Below, piece after piece: positions 43,820 through 52,732 of a DNA stretch of 64,000 nt. Made by a program: the position numbers and the translations under genes. The stretch spans positions 2,242,001 through 2,306,000 of the forward strand of contig CP158972.1 in NCBI GenBank assembly GCA_040429635.1, read 5' to 3'. Under the pieces are notes generated by a model. It had not been told where the DNA came from, searched no databases, and saw only the letters and a list, made by a program, of their open reading frames with translations. Origin of the DNA: Tamlana crocina (GTDB lineage: Bacteria > Bacteroidota > Bacteroidia > Flavobacteriales > Flavobacteriaceae). The stretch's first letter is position 1, and each line of letters starts with the position of its first letter.

Positions 43820-44946
43820 AAGTTTGGGGTTTTTAATATAGTACTTAATATTCTATCTAAATCTTCTTGAGTTAGGTTTGATCCACTTGGCAAACAAAGT
43901 CCGCGGTTGAATAAATCTTCTGAAACACCATTGGTAAAATGTACACTGTTTTTAAACACAGGCTGCATGTGCATAGGCTTCCACAATGGTCTGGATTCAA
44001 TATCCTCTTCCAACAAAGCTAATCGTATTTGCTCTCTAGCTTCGTACGACTTTGTTGTTATACAGGTAATCCATCTGTTCGAGTATACATTTTCAGGCTC
44101 TTCCAAGAATGAAATCCCTTCAATGTGTGATAAATGCTTTTTATAAAATTCAAAATTTTGCCTTCTAGCAGTAACGCGGTCATTCAAAACCTCCATCTGC
44201 CCTCTTCCAATACCAGCCAAAACATTACTCATTCGGTAATTAAACCCGATAGAAGAATGCTCATAGTGAGGTGCATTATCACGAGCTTGGGTAGATAGAA
44301 ACACTGCTTTTTCTTTTTCTTCCTTAGTATTTACAACCAATGCTCCTCCACCGGAAGTGGTAATGATTTTATTTCCATTAAATGAGAAAATCCCCATATC
44401 GGCAAGCGCACCACAATAAGCACCAAAATAAGTACTTCCTAATGCTTCTGCACTATCCTCAACCACAGGTATGTCATATTTTTCAGCTACAGCGTTAATC
44501 TCTTTAGCTTTATACGGCATACCATATAAGTGTACAGCTATGATAGCCTTTGGCTTTTTGTGTTTTTGGATTCTATCTTGAATAGCAATTTCCAGTAATT
44601 CGGGCGACATGTTCCAAGTGTCAGATTCGCTGTCAACAAACACCGGAGTTGCTCCTTGATATATAATAGGATTTGCTGAAGCTGAAAAAGTAAAGCTTTG
44701 GCAAATCACTTCATCGCCTTGGCCTACACCCAATAATTGTAAAGCTAAATGTATGGCTGCTGTACCAGAACTTAACGCGGCAACATACTTTTCGTTACCA
44801 ATATATTGTTTAATATCATTTTCAAAACCATTTACGTTTGGCCCTAAAGGCGCTATCCAGTTGGTAGAAAAAGCTTCATTAACAAACTTCTGTTCTGTAC
44901 CTCCCATGTGGGGAGAAGAAAGATATATTTTGGTTTTTGTCAACAT
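43816..44946 (-). CDS. DegT/DnrJ/EryC1/StrS aminotransferase (PglE-like)
   Basis: PLP-dependent sugar aminotransferase that likely aminates the 4-keto sugar made by the adjacent dehydratase. Features of the 376-residue protein: SSPHMGGTEQKFVNEAF at the start, SSGTAAIHLALQLLGVG, HLYGMPY, VEDSAEALGSTY and PLP lysine K193 in FSFNGNKIITTSGGGA. The C-terminal YRMSNVLAGIGRGQME is also typical. It is first in the minus-strand block, with a full consensus promoter about 110 bp upstream. The product may be a bacillosamine- or viosamine-type sugar. Confidence 0.92.
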   Translation of the reverse strand: MLTKTKIYLSSPHMGGTEQKFVNEAFSTNWIAPLGPNVNGFENDIKQYIGNEKYVAALSSGTAAIHLALQLLGVGQGDEVICQSFTFSASANPIIYQGATPVFVDSESDTWNMSPELLEIAIQDRIQKHKKPKAIIAVHLYGMPYKAKEINAVAEKYDIPVVEDSAEALGSTYFGAYCGALADMGIFSFNGNKIITTSGGGALVVNTKEEKEKAVFLSTQARDNAPHYEHSSIGFNYRMSNVLAGIGRGQMEVLNDRVTARRQNFEFYKKHLSHIEGISFLEEPENVYSNRWITCITTKSYEAREQIRLALLEEDIESRPLWKPMHMQPVFKNSVHFTNGVSEDLFNRGLCLPSGSNLTQEDLDRILSTILKTPNL

Positions 44947-45055
44947 TAAATTTTACTTTAAATTCCGCACAAAAAGACCTAGGTCGTAATTGTTTGGATT
45001 ACAACAGTTACATGCTTTAAAAATGTTTTGGATATTTCCCTCTTTATTCATGTAA

Positions 45056-45087
45056 CAAAATTATTTTAACTAATAACTATTTATCAA
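45056..45087 (-). promoter_or_regulatory. Promoter of the aminotransferase-dehydratase-wza-wzc operon
   Basis: On the minus strand TTG at 45085-45087, 21 bases, then TAATTTTG at 45056-45063, a full Bacteroidota consensus. It predicts a 5' UTR of about 100 nt before the ATG at 44946. Confidence 0.62.
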
Positions 45088-45312
45088 TAACATACTAAAA
45101 CATATAACCTATAATCCTAATTAAATATAAGAAGCAATAGTTTTGAGAGTTTAACTACAACTATATGTTTTAATTTGTTTTTAATTCAATTAAATCAACC
45201 TGCTATTAATCAATTCAATTTTGTTAACTACGGTGTAAATTTAGTAATAGTTTCATATCACAAGGTCTAGTTTTTAGTTATTTCGCTAAAAGAGTGATTA
45301 AAATCGGTTAAC

Positions 45313-45320
45313 TACATTTG
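45313..45320 (+). promoter_or_regulatory. Possible plus-strand promoter for the long leader / ncRNA
   Basis: TACATTTG on the plus strand is a perfect TAnnTTTG box, but no TTG is seen at the -33 position. If used, transcription toward 45998 would carry a leader of about 670 nt including the repeat-rich structured segment. Confidence 0.3.
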
Positions 45321-45499
45321 TGATTTTTTACAAAAGAAAAACCGTGCACATTATCGATGCTGTGGTTTCTCACATTAATAAGAAACAAAAAGATATCAGC
45401 ATAGTATGTATGGCAATATAGATTGTAAACTGAAGTTGTATAAACAACATATCTTTTCATGGATACATTAGATTAACCTTAAATAATTTAATTTATGGT

Positions 45500-45886
45500 T
45501 CGTCAGTTTGATGAGCTACCTCACAAACAACGAAAGAACCTCTTTAATTGGTGTTCGAGGTTATATTCAACAGATAGCTCTGGTTGCCCCTCCCTCGTTA
45601 TGAAGACGGATTTTATTTCGGCGTCATTCCTATAAAGGTTAGGTAATCCGAGCGCAGCAGCCTGTGCTTAGCTAAGTCGTAGTACTGAAATCTGTTAATT
45701 GATAATCCACTCTCTATTCAAAAGATAGTCACAGACACCTTCGTTATGATCTGATACTTTACATCATCTAGATTATCTTCATTCTGATGAGCGCTGTTCA
45801 ACGGGGGGTGCCTTCAACAGATGGCCAGTCTTACCTTCCTCGCCATGAGGTTTAAATTAAAAAAGCGATGCACTCATCGAGATTTT
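45500..45886 (+). ncRNA. Candidate structured RNA / long capsule-operon leader
   Basis: Inside the 1.05-kb gene-free interval 44947-45997, this part is GC-richer than its flanks and full of hairpins: 45506-45528 (9 bp, one bulge), 45537-45562 (AACCTC/GAGGTT), 45602-45629 (GAAGACG with CGTC-TTC), 45651-45668 (AGCGCA/TGTGCT), a long-range pair 45701-45707 with 45771-45777, and 45794-45820. An imperfect ~40-base segment occurs twice, at 45566-45605 and 45813-45850. It ends in hairpin 45866-45879 followed by ATTTTT. No ORF of useful length is present. The strand is uncertain because the end hairpin also works on the minus strand. The remaining interval, 44947-45500 and 45887-45997, is AT-rich and holds only promoter-like sequences. 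Confidence 0.45.
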
Positions 45887-45997
45887 TAGCACTTTTTTGT
45901 GTTTCGTCGGAAAAAACCAAACCTTGATATAAATAGTGTAGTTTGTTGGATATTTTTTTTAATATTTGTCTCGAAATAATTAAAACCCAAATTTATA

Positions 45998-46993
45998 ATG
46001 ACTACGGAGCAACTGAACATGTTGACAAACAAGAAAATACTTGTAACTGGCGGTGCTGGATTCATAGGTTCAAATCTCATTGAAACATTATTAAGCCACA
46101 ACACAAATGTGGTATGCTTAGATAATTTTTCTACAGGGAAAAGAAAAAACATAGAACCTTTCCTAGAAAACAAAAACTTTAAGTTGATTGAAGGTGACAT
46201 TAGAAACCTTGAGGACTGCCATAAGGCCTGTTCGGGTGTTGATTTTATATTGCACCAAGCTGCTTTGGGTTCCGTACCACGTTCCATAAAAGACCCTATA
46301 ACCACAAACGATGTTAATGTTTCTGGTTTTTTAAACATGTTAGTCGCCGCCAGAGATGCCGAGGTTAAGCGCTTTGTTTACGCCGCAAGCTCATCCACTT
46401 ATGGCGACCATGAAGCGTTGCCTAAAGTTGAAGATGTTATCGGTAAGCCACTTTCACCATACGCTATTACTAAATATGTAAACGAACTTTACGCCGATAT
46501 TTTTCATAAAACATATGGCTTAAATACTATTGGCTTAAGGTATTTTAACGTGTTTGGACGCCGACAAGACCCAAATGGGGCTTATGCTGCGGTTATTCCA
46601 AAATTTGTTCAGCAATTTATTAAACATGAATCTCCAATGATTAATGGAGATGGCAGTTACTCTAGAGACTTTACCTATATTGACAATGTGGTCCAAATGA
46701 ACCTCAATGCTATAACGACCAATAATGAAAATGCGCTGAACACGGTTTACAATGTGGCCTTTGGAGAACGCACTACGCTTTTGGAATTGGCCACTTTATT
46801 AAAAGAGTATCTTTCAGAATTTGATAAATCCATCAAAGACGTTGAAATCAAGCACAGAGAAAATAGAGCTGGCGACATACCGCATTCTTTGGCATCAATT
46901 GATAAGGCAAAAACCTTATTGAATTACCAACCTAAATACAATATCAATACTGGTTTAAAAGAAGCCGTTTCATGGTATTGGGATAATCTTTAA
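45998..46993 (+). CDS. UDP-HexNAc 4-epimerase (WbpP/TviC family)
   Basis: Extended SDR that interconverts UDP-GlcNAc/UDP-GalNAc or their uronic acids. The 331-residue protein has ILVTGGAGFIGSNLIETLL, the catalytic SSSTYGDHEALPKVED with LSPYAITKYVNELYA (Tyr and Lys), RYFNVFGRRQDPNGAYAAVI and DFTYIDNVV, all close to WbpP/TviC. The next gene is a WbpO/TviB-type dehydrogenase, so together they should make UDP-GalNAcA. It is first in the plus-strand capsule block, after the long leader region. Confidence 0.92.
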   Translation: MTTEQLNMLTNKKILVTGGAGFIGSNLIETLLSHNTNVVCLDNFSTGKRKNIEPFLENKNFKLIEGDIRNLEDCHKACSGVDFILHQAALGSVPRSIKDPITTNDVNVSGFLNMLVAARDAEVKRFVYAASSSTYGDHEALPKVEDVIGKPLSPYAITKYVNELYADIFHKTYGLNTIGLRYFNVFGRRQDPNGAYAAVIPKFVQQFIKHESPMINGDGSYSRDFTYIDNVVQMNLNAITTNNENALNTVYNVAFGERTTLLELATLLKEYLSEFDKSIKDVEIKHRENRAGDIPHSLASIDKAKTLLNYQPKYNINTGLKEAVSWYWDNL

Positions 46994-47070
46994 TTTTTTG
47001 CTGATTATTAAATTAGGTTGTTAGGGCCATATTACTTTTTCAAGGGAAACATCACAAAATACATTAAAAA

Positions 47071-48351
47071 ATGAATAATATAAAAATTGCTGTTATTGGT
47101 TTAGGCTATGTAGGCCTGCCATTAGCTAGGCTGTTTGCTACAAAATACAATGTTGTTGGTTTCGATATCAACGAAGCCAGGGTTAAAGAGTTATCAAACG
47201 GGAATGACTCTACATTAGAAGTCGAATCCGATACTTTAAAATCGGTATTAAAAGAGACTAACAGTAATGAAACTGGTCTTTTTTGTTCTTCGAATTTAGA
47301 AGACATTAAACACTGCAACTATTATGTAGTCACCGTTCCCACACCTATCGATAAAAACAACAGACCAGATTTAACACCGTTGTATAAATCGAGTGAAACC
47401 GTTGGAAAGGTTCTAAAAAAGGGTGATATTGTCATCTATGAATCAACTGTTTACCCTGGTGTTACAGAAGATGAATGTATCCCCGTTTTGGAAAAGGTTA
47501 GCGGATTAAAATTCAATGAAGATTTTTATGCAGGATATTCTCCAGAACGTATAAATCCGGGTGATAAGTTGCATACGGTTGATAAAATCTTAAAAGTAAC
47601 TGCTGGATCTACACCAGAAATTGGTAAAAAAGTCGATGCGCTTTATGCTAGTGTAATTACTGCTGGCACGCACCTCGCCCCTACCATTAAGGTGGCAGAA
47701 GCCGCTAAGGTTATTGAAAATTCCCAACGCGATATCAATATTGCTTTCGTTAACGAATTGGCTAAAATCTTTAACCTAATGGATATCGATACGCATTCCG
47801 TTTTGGAGGCAGCGGGTACCAAATGGAACTTTTTACCGTTTAAACCCGGTTTAGTTGGTGGCCATTGTATTGGGGTTGACCCTTACTATTTAGCCCAAAA
47901 AGCTCAAGAAGTGGGCTACCACCCTGAAATCATTTTAGCCGGTCGCCGTGTAAATGACGGCATGGGACAATACGTCGCTTCTGAAGTGATTAAGCTTATG
48001 GTTCAAAATGACCTAAAAATTAAAGGGTCGAACATTTTGGCACTAGGCATTACGTTCAAGGAAAATTGTCCTGATGTACGAAACACCAAAGCAGTAGATG
48101 TCATAAATCAACTTAAAAGCTACGGTAGCAATGTCATTGTTTATGACCCTTGGGCGAACCCCGAAGAAGTGATGCATGAATATGGACTAAAAACTACCCA
48201 AGAACTTCCTAAAGGACAGTTTGATGCTGTAGTTTTAACAGTAGCGCATAAAGAGTTTCTTAACCAAGACCTAAATAGCCTGCTGAACACAAGCGGTGTT
48301 TTATATGATGTTAAAGGCGTCATTAAAGCCCCTAACTGTAAACGACTCTGA
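47071..48351 (+). CDS. UDP-N-acetyl-D-galactosamine/glucosamine 6-dehydrogenase (WbpO/TviB family)
   Basis: NAD-dependent four-electron oxidation of a UDP-HexNAc to the uronic acid. The 426-residue protein has the Rossmann motif IAVIGLGYVGLPLARLFA, VTVPTPIDKNNRPDLTPL, ESTVYPGVTEDECIPVLE, YSPERINPGDK and the catalytic Cys266 in LVGGHCIGVDPYYLA. It pairs with the epimerase 77 bp upstream. Its stop overlaps the flippase start (TGATG), so the block is translationally coupled. Confidence 0.94.
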   Translation: MNNIKIAVIGLGYVGLPLARLFATKYNVVGFDINEARVKELSNGNDSTLEVESDTLKSVLKETNSNETGLFCSSNLEDIKHCNYYVVTVPTPIDKNNRPDLTPLYKSSETVGKVLKKGDIVIYESTVYPGVTEDECIPVLEKVSGLKFNEDFYAGYSPERINPGDKLHTVDKILKVTAGSTPEIGKKVDALYASVITAGTHLAPTIKVAEAAKVIENSQRDINIAFVNELAKIFNLMDIDTHSVLEAAGTKWNFLPFKPGLVGGHCIGVDPYYLAQKAQEVGYHPEIILAGRRVNDGMGQYVASEVIKLMVQNDLKIKGSNILALGITFKENCPDVRNTKAVDVINQLKSYGSNVIVYDPWANPEEVMHEYGLKTTQELPKGQFDAVVLTVAHKEFLNQDLNSLLNTSGVLYDVKGVIKAPNCKRL

Positions 48352-49889
48352 TGAAAATCAATCAACTTAAGGGCGGAGCTGCATTATCATATGCTACTAT
48401 ATTCTTGACTAATATAGTTGGATTGGTACTCACACCGTTTATTATCCGATCTTTGGGAAGTGCTGAATATGGTCTTTATACCATGATTGGGGCCTTAGTT
48501 GGTTATATGAGCGTATTGGATTTTGGTCTGAATAATACCATTATAAGATTCATTGCTAAATATCGAGCTGAAAATGACAGAAAAGGTGAAGAAAACTTTT
48601 TGGCTCATAGCTTTATCATGTATTTATGTATTTCAGTTTTAATTACTATTATTGGGTGTTTTCTATACTTTAATTTAGAAAACTTATATGGTACCACATT
48701 AACTGGAGGTCAAATGGGAAAAGCAAAAAACATGATGCTTATCTTAATTTTTAATTTGGCAATAACGCTCCCAGGAGGTTCCTTTGCTGGAATTTGCTAT
48801 GGTTATGAAGAGTTTATACTTCCTAAAGTGACTAATATTTTTAGGTATATTTTAAGAAGCGTTTTAGTTGTTACTGTGTTGCTTTATGGAGGTGATTCAA
48901 TAAGCCTTGTGGTTTTAGATACCATTATGAACCTATTGGTTATCTCTATCAACATGTTCATTGCATTTAAAATTTTAAAAATTCGTTTTAAATTGCACAG
49001 TCTTGACAAAAAGTTGTTTTCAATAACCTTAAGCTTTTCACTTTGGCTTTTTGTTTTTGCAATAGTAAATCAATTAAGGTGGCAATTTGGGCAGTTAATT
49101 ATTGGATTATATTATTCAACAACAGTAGTTGCCATTTATGCTGTTGGTATTACTTTAGGTAATTATTATGGCGCTTTTTCAAGTGCAATTGAGTCGGTTT
49201 TTTTACCAAGAGCCATTCAAATGACTGTGAAAAATTTACCTTCAGAACAACTCACTAATACGTTTATTAAGATATCTAGAATAATTCTTATCATTTTACT
49301 TTATATTCTTGGGGCATTTGTTATTGTTGGAAAAGACTTTGTTTACTTTTGGGTTGGAGAAGAATACTATATGGCATATTATTATGCCGTGGTTATAATG
49401 ATCGGGCTTACCCCTATTCTATCCCAAGGTTTTGCAAATAATATACTTGAAGCCAGAAACCTAATAGCATACCGAGGGAAATTACTTTTGAGTTTAACAA
49501 TTATCGGTACTTCACTAGGTTTTATAGTGGTCCAGAAAATAGGGGTTCTTGAAATGATTCTAACTACAGTAATTTTCATGTTTATTGAGCGTGCTATGAT
49601 GTATTCCTACTACGTAAAAAAGGCAAAACTCAATATGTTTAGATACTACCAAGAAATATTTCCTCTATTTGTGAACTGTGCTTTTTTGATAACTATTGGG
49701 CTTATTTGTAACATGTTTTTACCAAGTAAGAGTATATTCGTGGCTCTTTTAAGTGCACTAGTTTACAGTGCTGTATATGCTGTAAGCTCTATGAAAATAA
49801 TGACTGAATATGAAAAATCTTTAACGGCGCAATTGTTAAATAAACTTCCTCTTACAAGAAAAATTAAAAGAAAATGGACAAAAAAATAA
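48351..49889 (+). CDS. wzx: Polysaccharide flippase (Wzx-like, MOP/MATE superfamily)
   Basis: Predicted to flip lipid-linked repeat units across the inner membrane. The 512-residue protein has about 12-14 hydrophobic helices, starts with the typical LKGGAALSYATIFLTNIVGL, then TPFIIRSLGSAEYGLYTMIGALVGYMSVLDFGL, the signature start of Wzx/RfbX proteins. It overlaps the dehydrogenase by 1 bp and the formyltransferase by 16 bp. Wzx with the Wzy-like gene further on indicates a Wzx/Wzy-dependent pathway. Confidence 0.93.
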   Translation: MKINQLKGGAALSYATIFLTNIVGLVLTPFIIRSLGSAEYGLYTMIGALVGYMSVLDFGLNNTIIRFIAKYRAENDRKGEENFLAHSFIMYLCISVLITIIGCFLYFNLENLYGTTLTGGQMGKAKNMMLILIFNLAITLPGGSFAGICYGYEEFILPKVTNIFRYILRSVLVVTVLLYGGDSISLVVLDTIMNLLVISINMFIAFKILKIRFKLHSLDKKLFSITLSFSLWLFVFAIVNQLRWQFGQLIIGLYYSTTVVAIYAVGITLGNYYGAFSSAIESVFLPRAIQMTVKNLPSEQLTNTFIKISRIILIILLYILGAFVIVGKDFVYFWVGEEYYMAYYYAVVIMIGLTPILSQGFANNILEARNLIAYRGKLLLSLTIIGTSLGFIVVQKIGVLEMILTTVIFMFIERAMMYSYYVKKAKLNMFRYYQEIFPLFVNCAFLITIGLICNMFLPSKSIFVALLSALVYSAVYAVSSMKIMTEYEKSLTAQLLNKLPLTRKIKRKWTKK

Positions 49890-50638
49890 TAATGATGGCG
49901 GGGGAAGGAAATTCCTCCTATTGCAACTACAATGCTCTTAAAAAGGATTATAACATTTCTCATATTATTGTTGATGCACCAACGGACAAAAAAAACTTTT
50001 TAAAACGACGGATAAAAAAACTTGGATTGACGACGGTAATTGGACAAGTGCTATTTAAAAAGTTGGTAATTCCTTACCTAAATCGAGAATCAAAAAATAG
50101 AATAGATGAAATTGTTAAGAAAAACAAATTGTCTTTTGAAAAATTTGAACCAGAAAAGACTATAAATGTATCATCGGTAAACTCAGAAGATTGTATAAAC
50201 ATTTTAAAAGAAATAGCACCAGATTTGGTTATAGTAAATGGCACCCGTATAATATCAAAAAAGGTCTTGAATTCCATTTCCGGAACATTTATTAATACAC
50301 ATGCTGGAATGACCCCACTTTATAGAGGAGTCCATGGGGCATATTGGTCAAAAATAAATAAAGATGGACATTGTGGTGTTAGTGTTCATTTGGTAGATCC
50401 TGGTATAGATACAGGGGGGATTCTTTTTCAAGAATTAATAGAAACAAATGATAACGATAATTTTGTTTCCTATACTTACCTTCAGATGGCCAAAGGGATC
50501 GAACTTATGAAAAAGGCCATAGATAGTATCTTAATTGGGCAAGCTAAAGTCGTAACCAATAATTTGGACAGTAAATTATGGAGCCATCCAACTATCTGGT
50601 TTTATTTAAAGCATAGAATATTCCACGGTGTAAAGTAA
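49874..50638 (+). CDS. Formyltransferase-family protein (possible sugar N-formyltransferase)
   Basis: A 254-residue protein with the formyl transferase core: LVIVNGTRIISKKVLNSI, then INTHAGMTPLYRGVHGAYW with the catalytic Asn-x-His, and HLVDPGIDTGGIL with the catalytic Asp. It uses N10-formyl-tetrahydrofolate in known members. In polysaccharide loci such enzymes N-formylate 4-amino sugars, which would fit the dehydratase/aminotransferase pair on the other strand. It lacks the C-terminal tRNA-binding domain of Fmt. The acceptor sugar is an inference. Confidence 0.85.
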   Translation: MDKKIIMMAGEGNSSYCNYNALKKDYNISHIIVDAPTDKKNFLKRRIKKLGLTTVIGQVLFKKLVIPYLNRESKNRIDEIVKKNKLSFEKFEPEKTINVSSVNSEDCINILKEIAPDLVIVNGTRIISKKVLNSISGTFINTHAGMTPLYRGVHGAYWSKINKDGHCGVSVHLVDPGIDTGGILFQELIETNDNDNFVSYTYLQMAKGIELMKKAIDSILIGQAKVVTNNLDSKLWSHPTIWFYLKHRIFHGVK

Positions 50639-50667
50639 TTGTTATTCCCAAATCAAACAACAGAAAA

Positions 50668-51744
50668 ATGATTAGCTCTATAAAAAAACTTATTCCTTTC
50701 AATTTAAAGGCTTCTACACATTTGATGATGTATAGCTTTAAACCTTTAAATGCATTTAGCTTTAAACAACCTCGTGTGGCATCAAAGCGCGTGTTTATCT
50801 TTCTGGCAGCCGATTACGGGAATTTAGGAGACGTTGCCATAACGCATGCCCAACATAAATTCCTCCAAAATAATTTCCCAGAGTATTTAGTTACTGAAAT
50901 CCCAATAAGCAAAACAATTGAGGGGATAGCCTTTGTAAAAAAAATAATAGCAAAAGGTGATATCGTTACAACTGTTGGTGGAGGAAATATGGGAGACCTC
51001 TACCCTATGATTGAGCACTTTAGACAAATGGTAATCAGTAATTTCAGAAACAACATGGTTGTTTCATTTCCTCAAACCATAGATTTTAGCGAGACTATAA
51101 AAGGAAAAAAGGGTCTGAACAAGGCTATAAGGGTATATTCCAAACATAAAAATTTAATTTTATTGGCAAGAGAGGAAAAAACGTATAAATTTTTCACTCA
51201 ACATTTTAAAAACAACCAATCCGTACTTGTGCCTGATATCGTGTTGAGTTTGGATAAAACCATTCCTTCTAAAGAAAGAAATGGCGCTATAATTTGTCTG
51301 AGAAACGACAAAGAAAAAAAACTAAACCAACAGGAAGAGGAAATTCTATTTGAAATTATTGACAAATGTTTTGATAAAAAAACGACCAGAGATACTCACA
51401 TAGGAGGAGAAAACCTATCTCTGTTTAGCCGTACTAAAGCACTTTTTAGTATTTGGGAGGATTTTAAAGGTGCTGAAGTCGTAATTACTGATAGATTGCA
51501 TGGTATGATTTTTTGCTTTATCACCAACACTCCTGCTATTGTTTTTTTAAACAATAACCATAAAATAAAATCTTCATTTGAATGGATTAAAAAATCTAAG
51601 AGAATTCTTTTAATTGAAAATTTTTCAAAGGACATAATTACAAAATCCTTAAAAACCCTAAAAGAACAAGACAATTCCGAAAAGAAAGAAAACCTTTTAC
51701 CTCGATACAATGAGGCAATAAATATAATAAAAGAAAAAAAATAG
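50668..51744 (+). CDS. Polysaccharide pyruvyl transferase family protein
   Basis: Predicted to attach a pyruvate ketal to a sugar residue using phosphoenolpyruvate, in the cytosol. The 358-residue protein has FLAADYGNLGDVAITHAQHK at the start of the domain, VTTVGGGNMGDLYPM, VVSFPQTIDF and the C-terminal signature VVITDRLHGMIFCFIT with the conserved Arg-x-His-Gly, all typical of the PS_pyruv_trans family. It lies 29 bp after the formyltransferase gene. Some members instead act on other anionic groups, so pyruvylation is probable rather than certain. Confidence 0.88.
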   Translation: MISSIKKLIPFNLKASTHLMMYSFKPLNAFSFKQPRVASKRVFIFLAADYGNLGDVAITHAQHKFLQNNFPEYLVTEIPISKTIEGIAFVKKIIAKGDIVTTVGGGNMGDLYPMIEHFRQMVISNFRNNMVVSFPQTIDFSETIKGKKGLNKAIRVYSKHKNLILLAREEKTYKFFTQHFKNNQSVLVPDIVLSLDKTIPSKERNGAIICLRNDKEKKLNQQEEEILFEIIDKCFDKKTTRDTHIGGENLSLFSRTKALFSIWEDFKGAEVVITDRLHGMIFCFITNTPAIVFLNNNHKIKSSFEWIKKSKRILLIENFSKDIITKSLKTLKEQDNSEKKENLLPRYNEAINIIKEKK

Positions 51745-51748
51745 TACG

Positions 51749-52732
51749 ATGGCACCAATGTTAACCATAGCTATACCCGTTTATAACGTATCGCAATATG
51801 TTGAAAAATGCATTAGGAGCTGTTATAATCAAGATGTTCCCGTATCAGATTATGAAATAGTAATTGTTAACGATGGTTCAAAGGATAACAGCCTACAGAT
51901 TTGCGAGAAACTTCAAAAAGAGTTTCCTTCTCTAAAAATTATTACCCAAAAGAACAAGGGCTTGAGCGGTGCCAGAAATACTGGGTTAGTGCATGCCCAA
52001 GGTGAATATATCTGGTTTGTAGACTCTGATGATTGGATTGAAGAAAATTGTTTAGGCGAAATTTTCAGTCTTTTAAGACTGCATAAATCTGATATTTTTT
52101 GGTTGGGACACGATGTTATTGTAAACAACAATTCTTACAGAAAATTTATCCCAACAAAAATAGACAACCCAATATCTGGTGAAGAAATGTTCACTAACCA
52201 CCTGAACAACCTGTTCTACATATGGAAATTTATTTATAGAACGGATTTTTTAATTGAAAACGAGTTAAAATTTTTTGAGGGCATTTTATATGAAGACCTT
52301 GAGTTTACGCCCAGGGCTTTGCTAAAGGCAAAAACATGTTTTACCATACCAAATGCTTTTTACAATTATTTAATTAGACAAGGTAGTATTGCCAGCCTAA
52401 ATAATATTAAAGATAAGAGTATCAATGATAGGCTAGCAATTATTGATGGATTGTCAGAATTACAAAAGGATAAAAGTGTATCGAAAATTTACAGTAACAA
52501 GCTTAGGGAAATCATTTTAGAATCCTATATAACAACCATAAAGATGAGCTCTCGGGGTAAATTGAAATTACCTCCATTAGCCTTTAGGATTATAAAGAGA
52601 ATCAAGGACGAACAATATTTAATTTCTTCAAATAAAATGGCTTTTTATATAATGAAGGCCAATCTTAACATATATCATAGATTTTACAAGAACGCTTACG
52701 CTTTAGCCTCAAAAATTAGACGTTATGCATAG
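51749..52732 (+). CDS. Family 2 glycosyltransferase
   Basis: A 327-residue inverting GT-A glycosyltransferase. It starts MLTIAIPVYNVSQYVEKCI, with IVIVNDGSKDNSLQI, KGLSGARNTGLVHAQGEYIWFVDSDDW containing the DSDD metal/nucleotide motif, and the acceptor-side YEDLEFTPRALLKA. Donor and acceptor sugars are unknown. It begins 4 bp after the pyruvyl transferase stop and overlaps the next gene by 8 bp. Confidence 0.92.
   Translation: MAPMLTIAIPVYNVSQYVEKCIRSCYNQDVPVSDYEIVIVNDGSKDNSLQICEKLQKEFPSLKIITQKNKGLSGARNTGLVHAQGEYIWFVDSDDWIEENCLGEIFSLLRLHKSDIFWLGHDVIVNNNSYRKFIPTKIDNPISGEEMFTNHLNNLFYIWKFIYRTDFLIENELKFFEGILYEDLEFTPRALLKAKTCFTIPNAFYNYLIRQGSIASLNNIKDKSINDRLAIIDGLSELQKDKSVSKIYSNKLREIILESYITTIKMSSRGKLKLPPLAFRIIKRIKDEQYLISSNKMAFYIMKANLNIYHRFYKNAYALASKIRRYA

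Noticed and set aside
45500-45830. Possible hammerhead ribozyme, from TTGATGAG near 45509 and CTGATGAG near 45784
   Set aside because: The first lacks the invariant C of CUGAUGA and has no pairable stem II before GAAA; the second has no GAAA at a suitable distance.
45886-46338. 150-aa minus-strand ORF upstream of the epimerase
   Set aside because: Antisense to the conserved N-terminus of the epimerase and without recognisable features.
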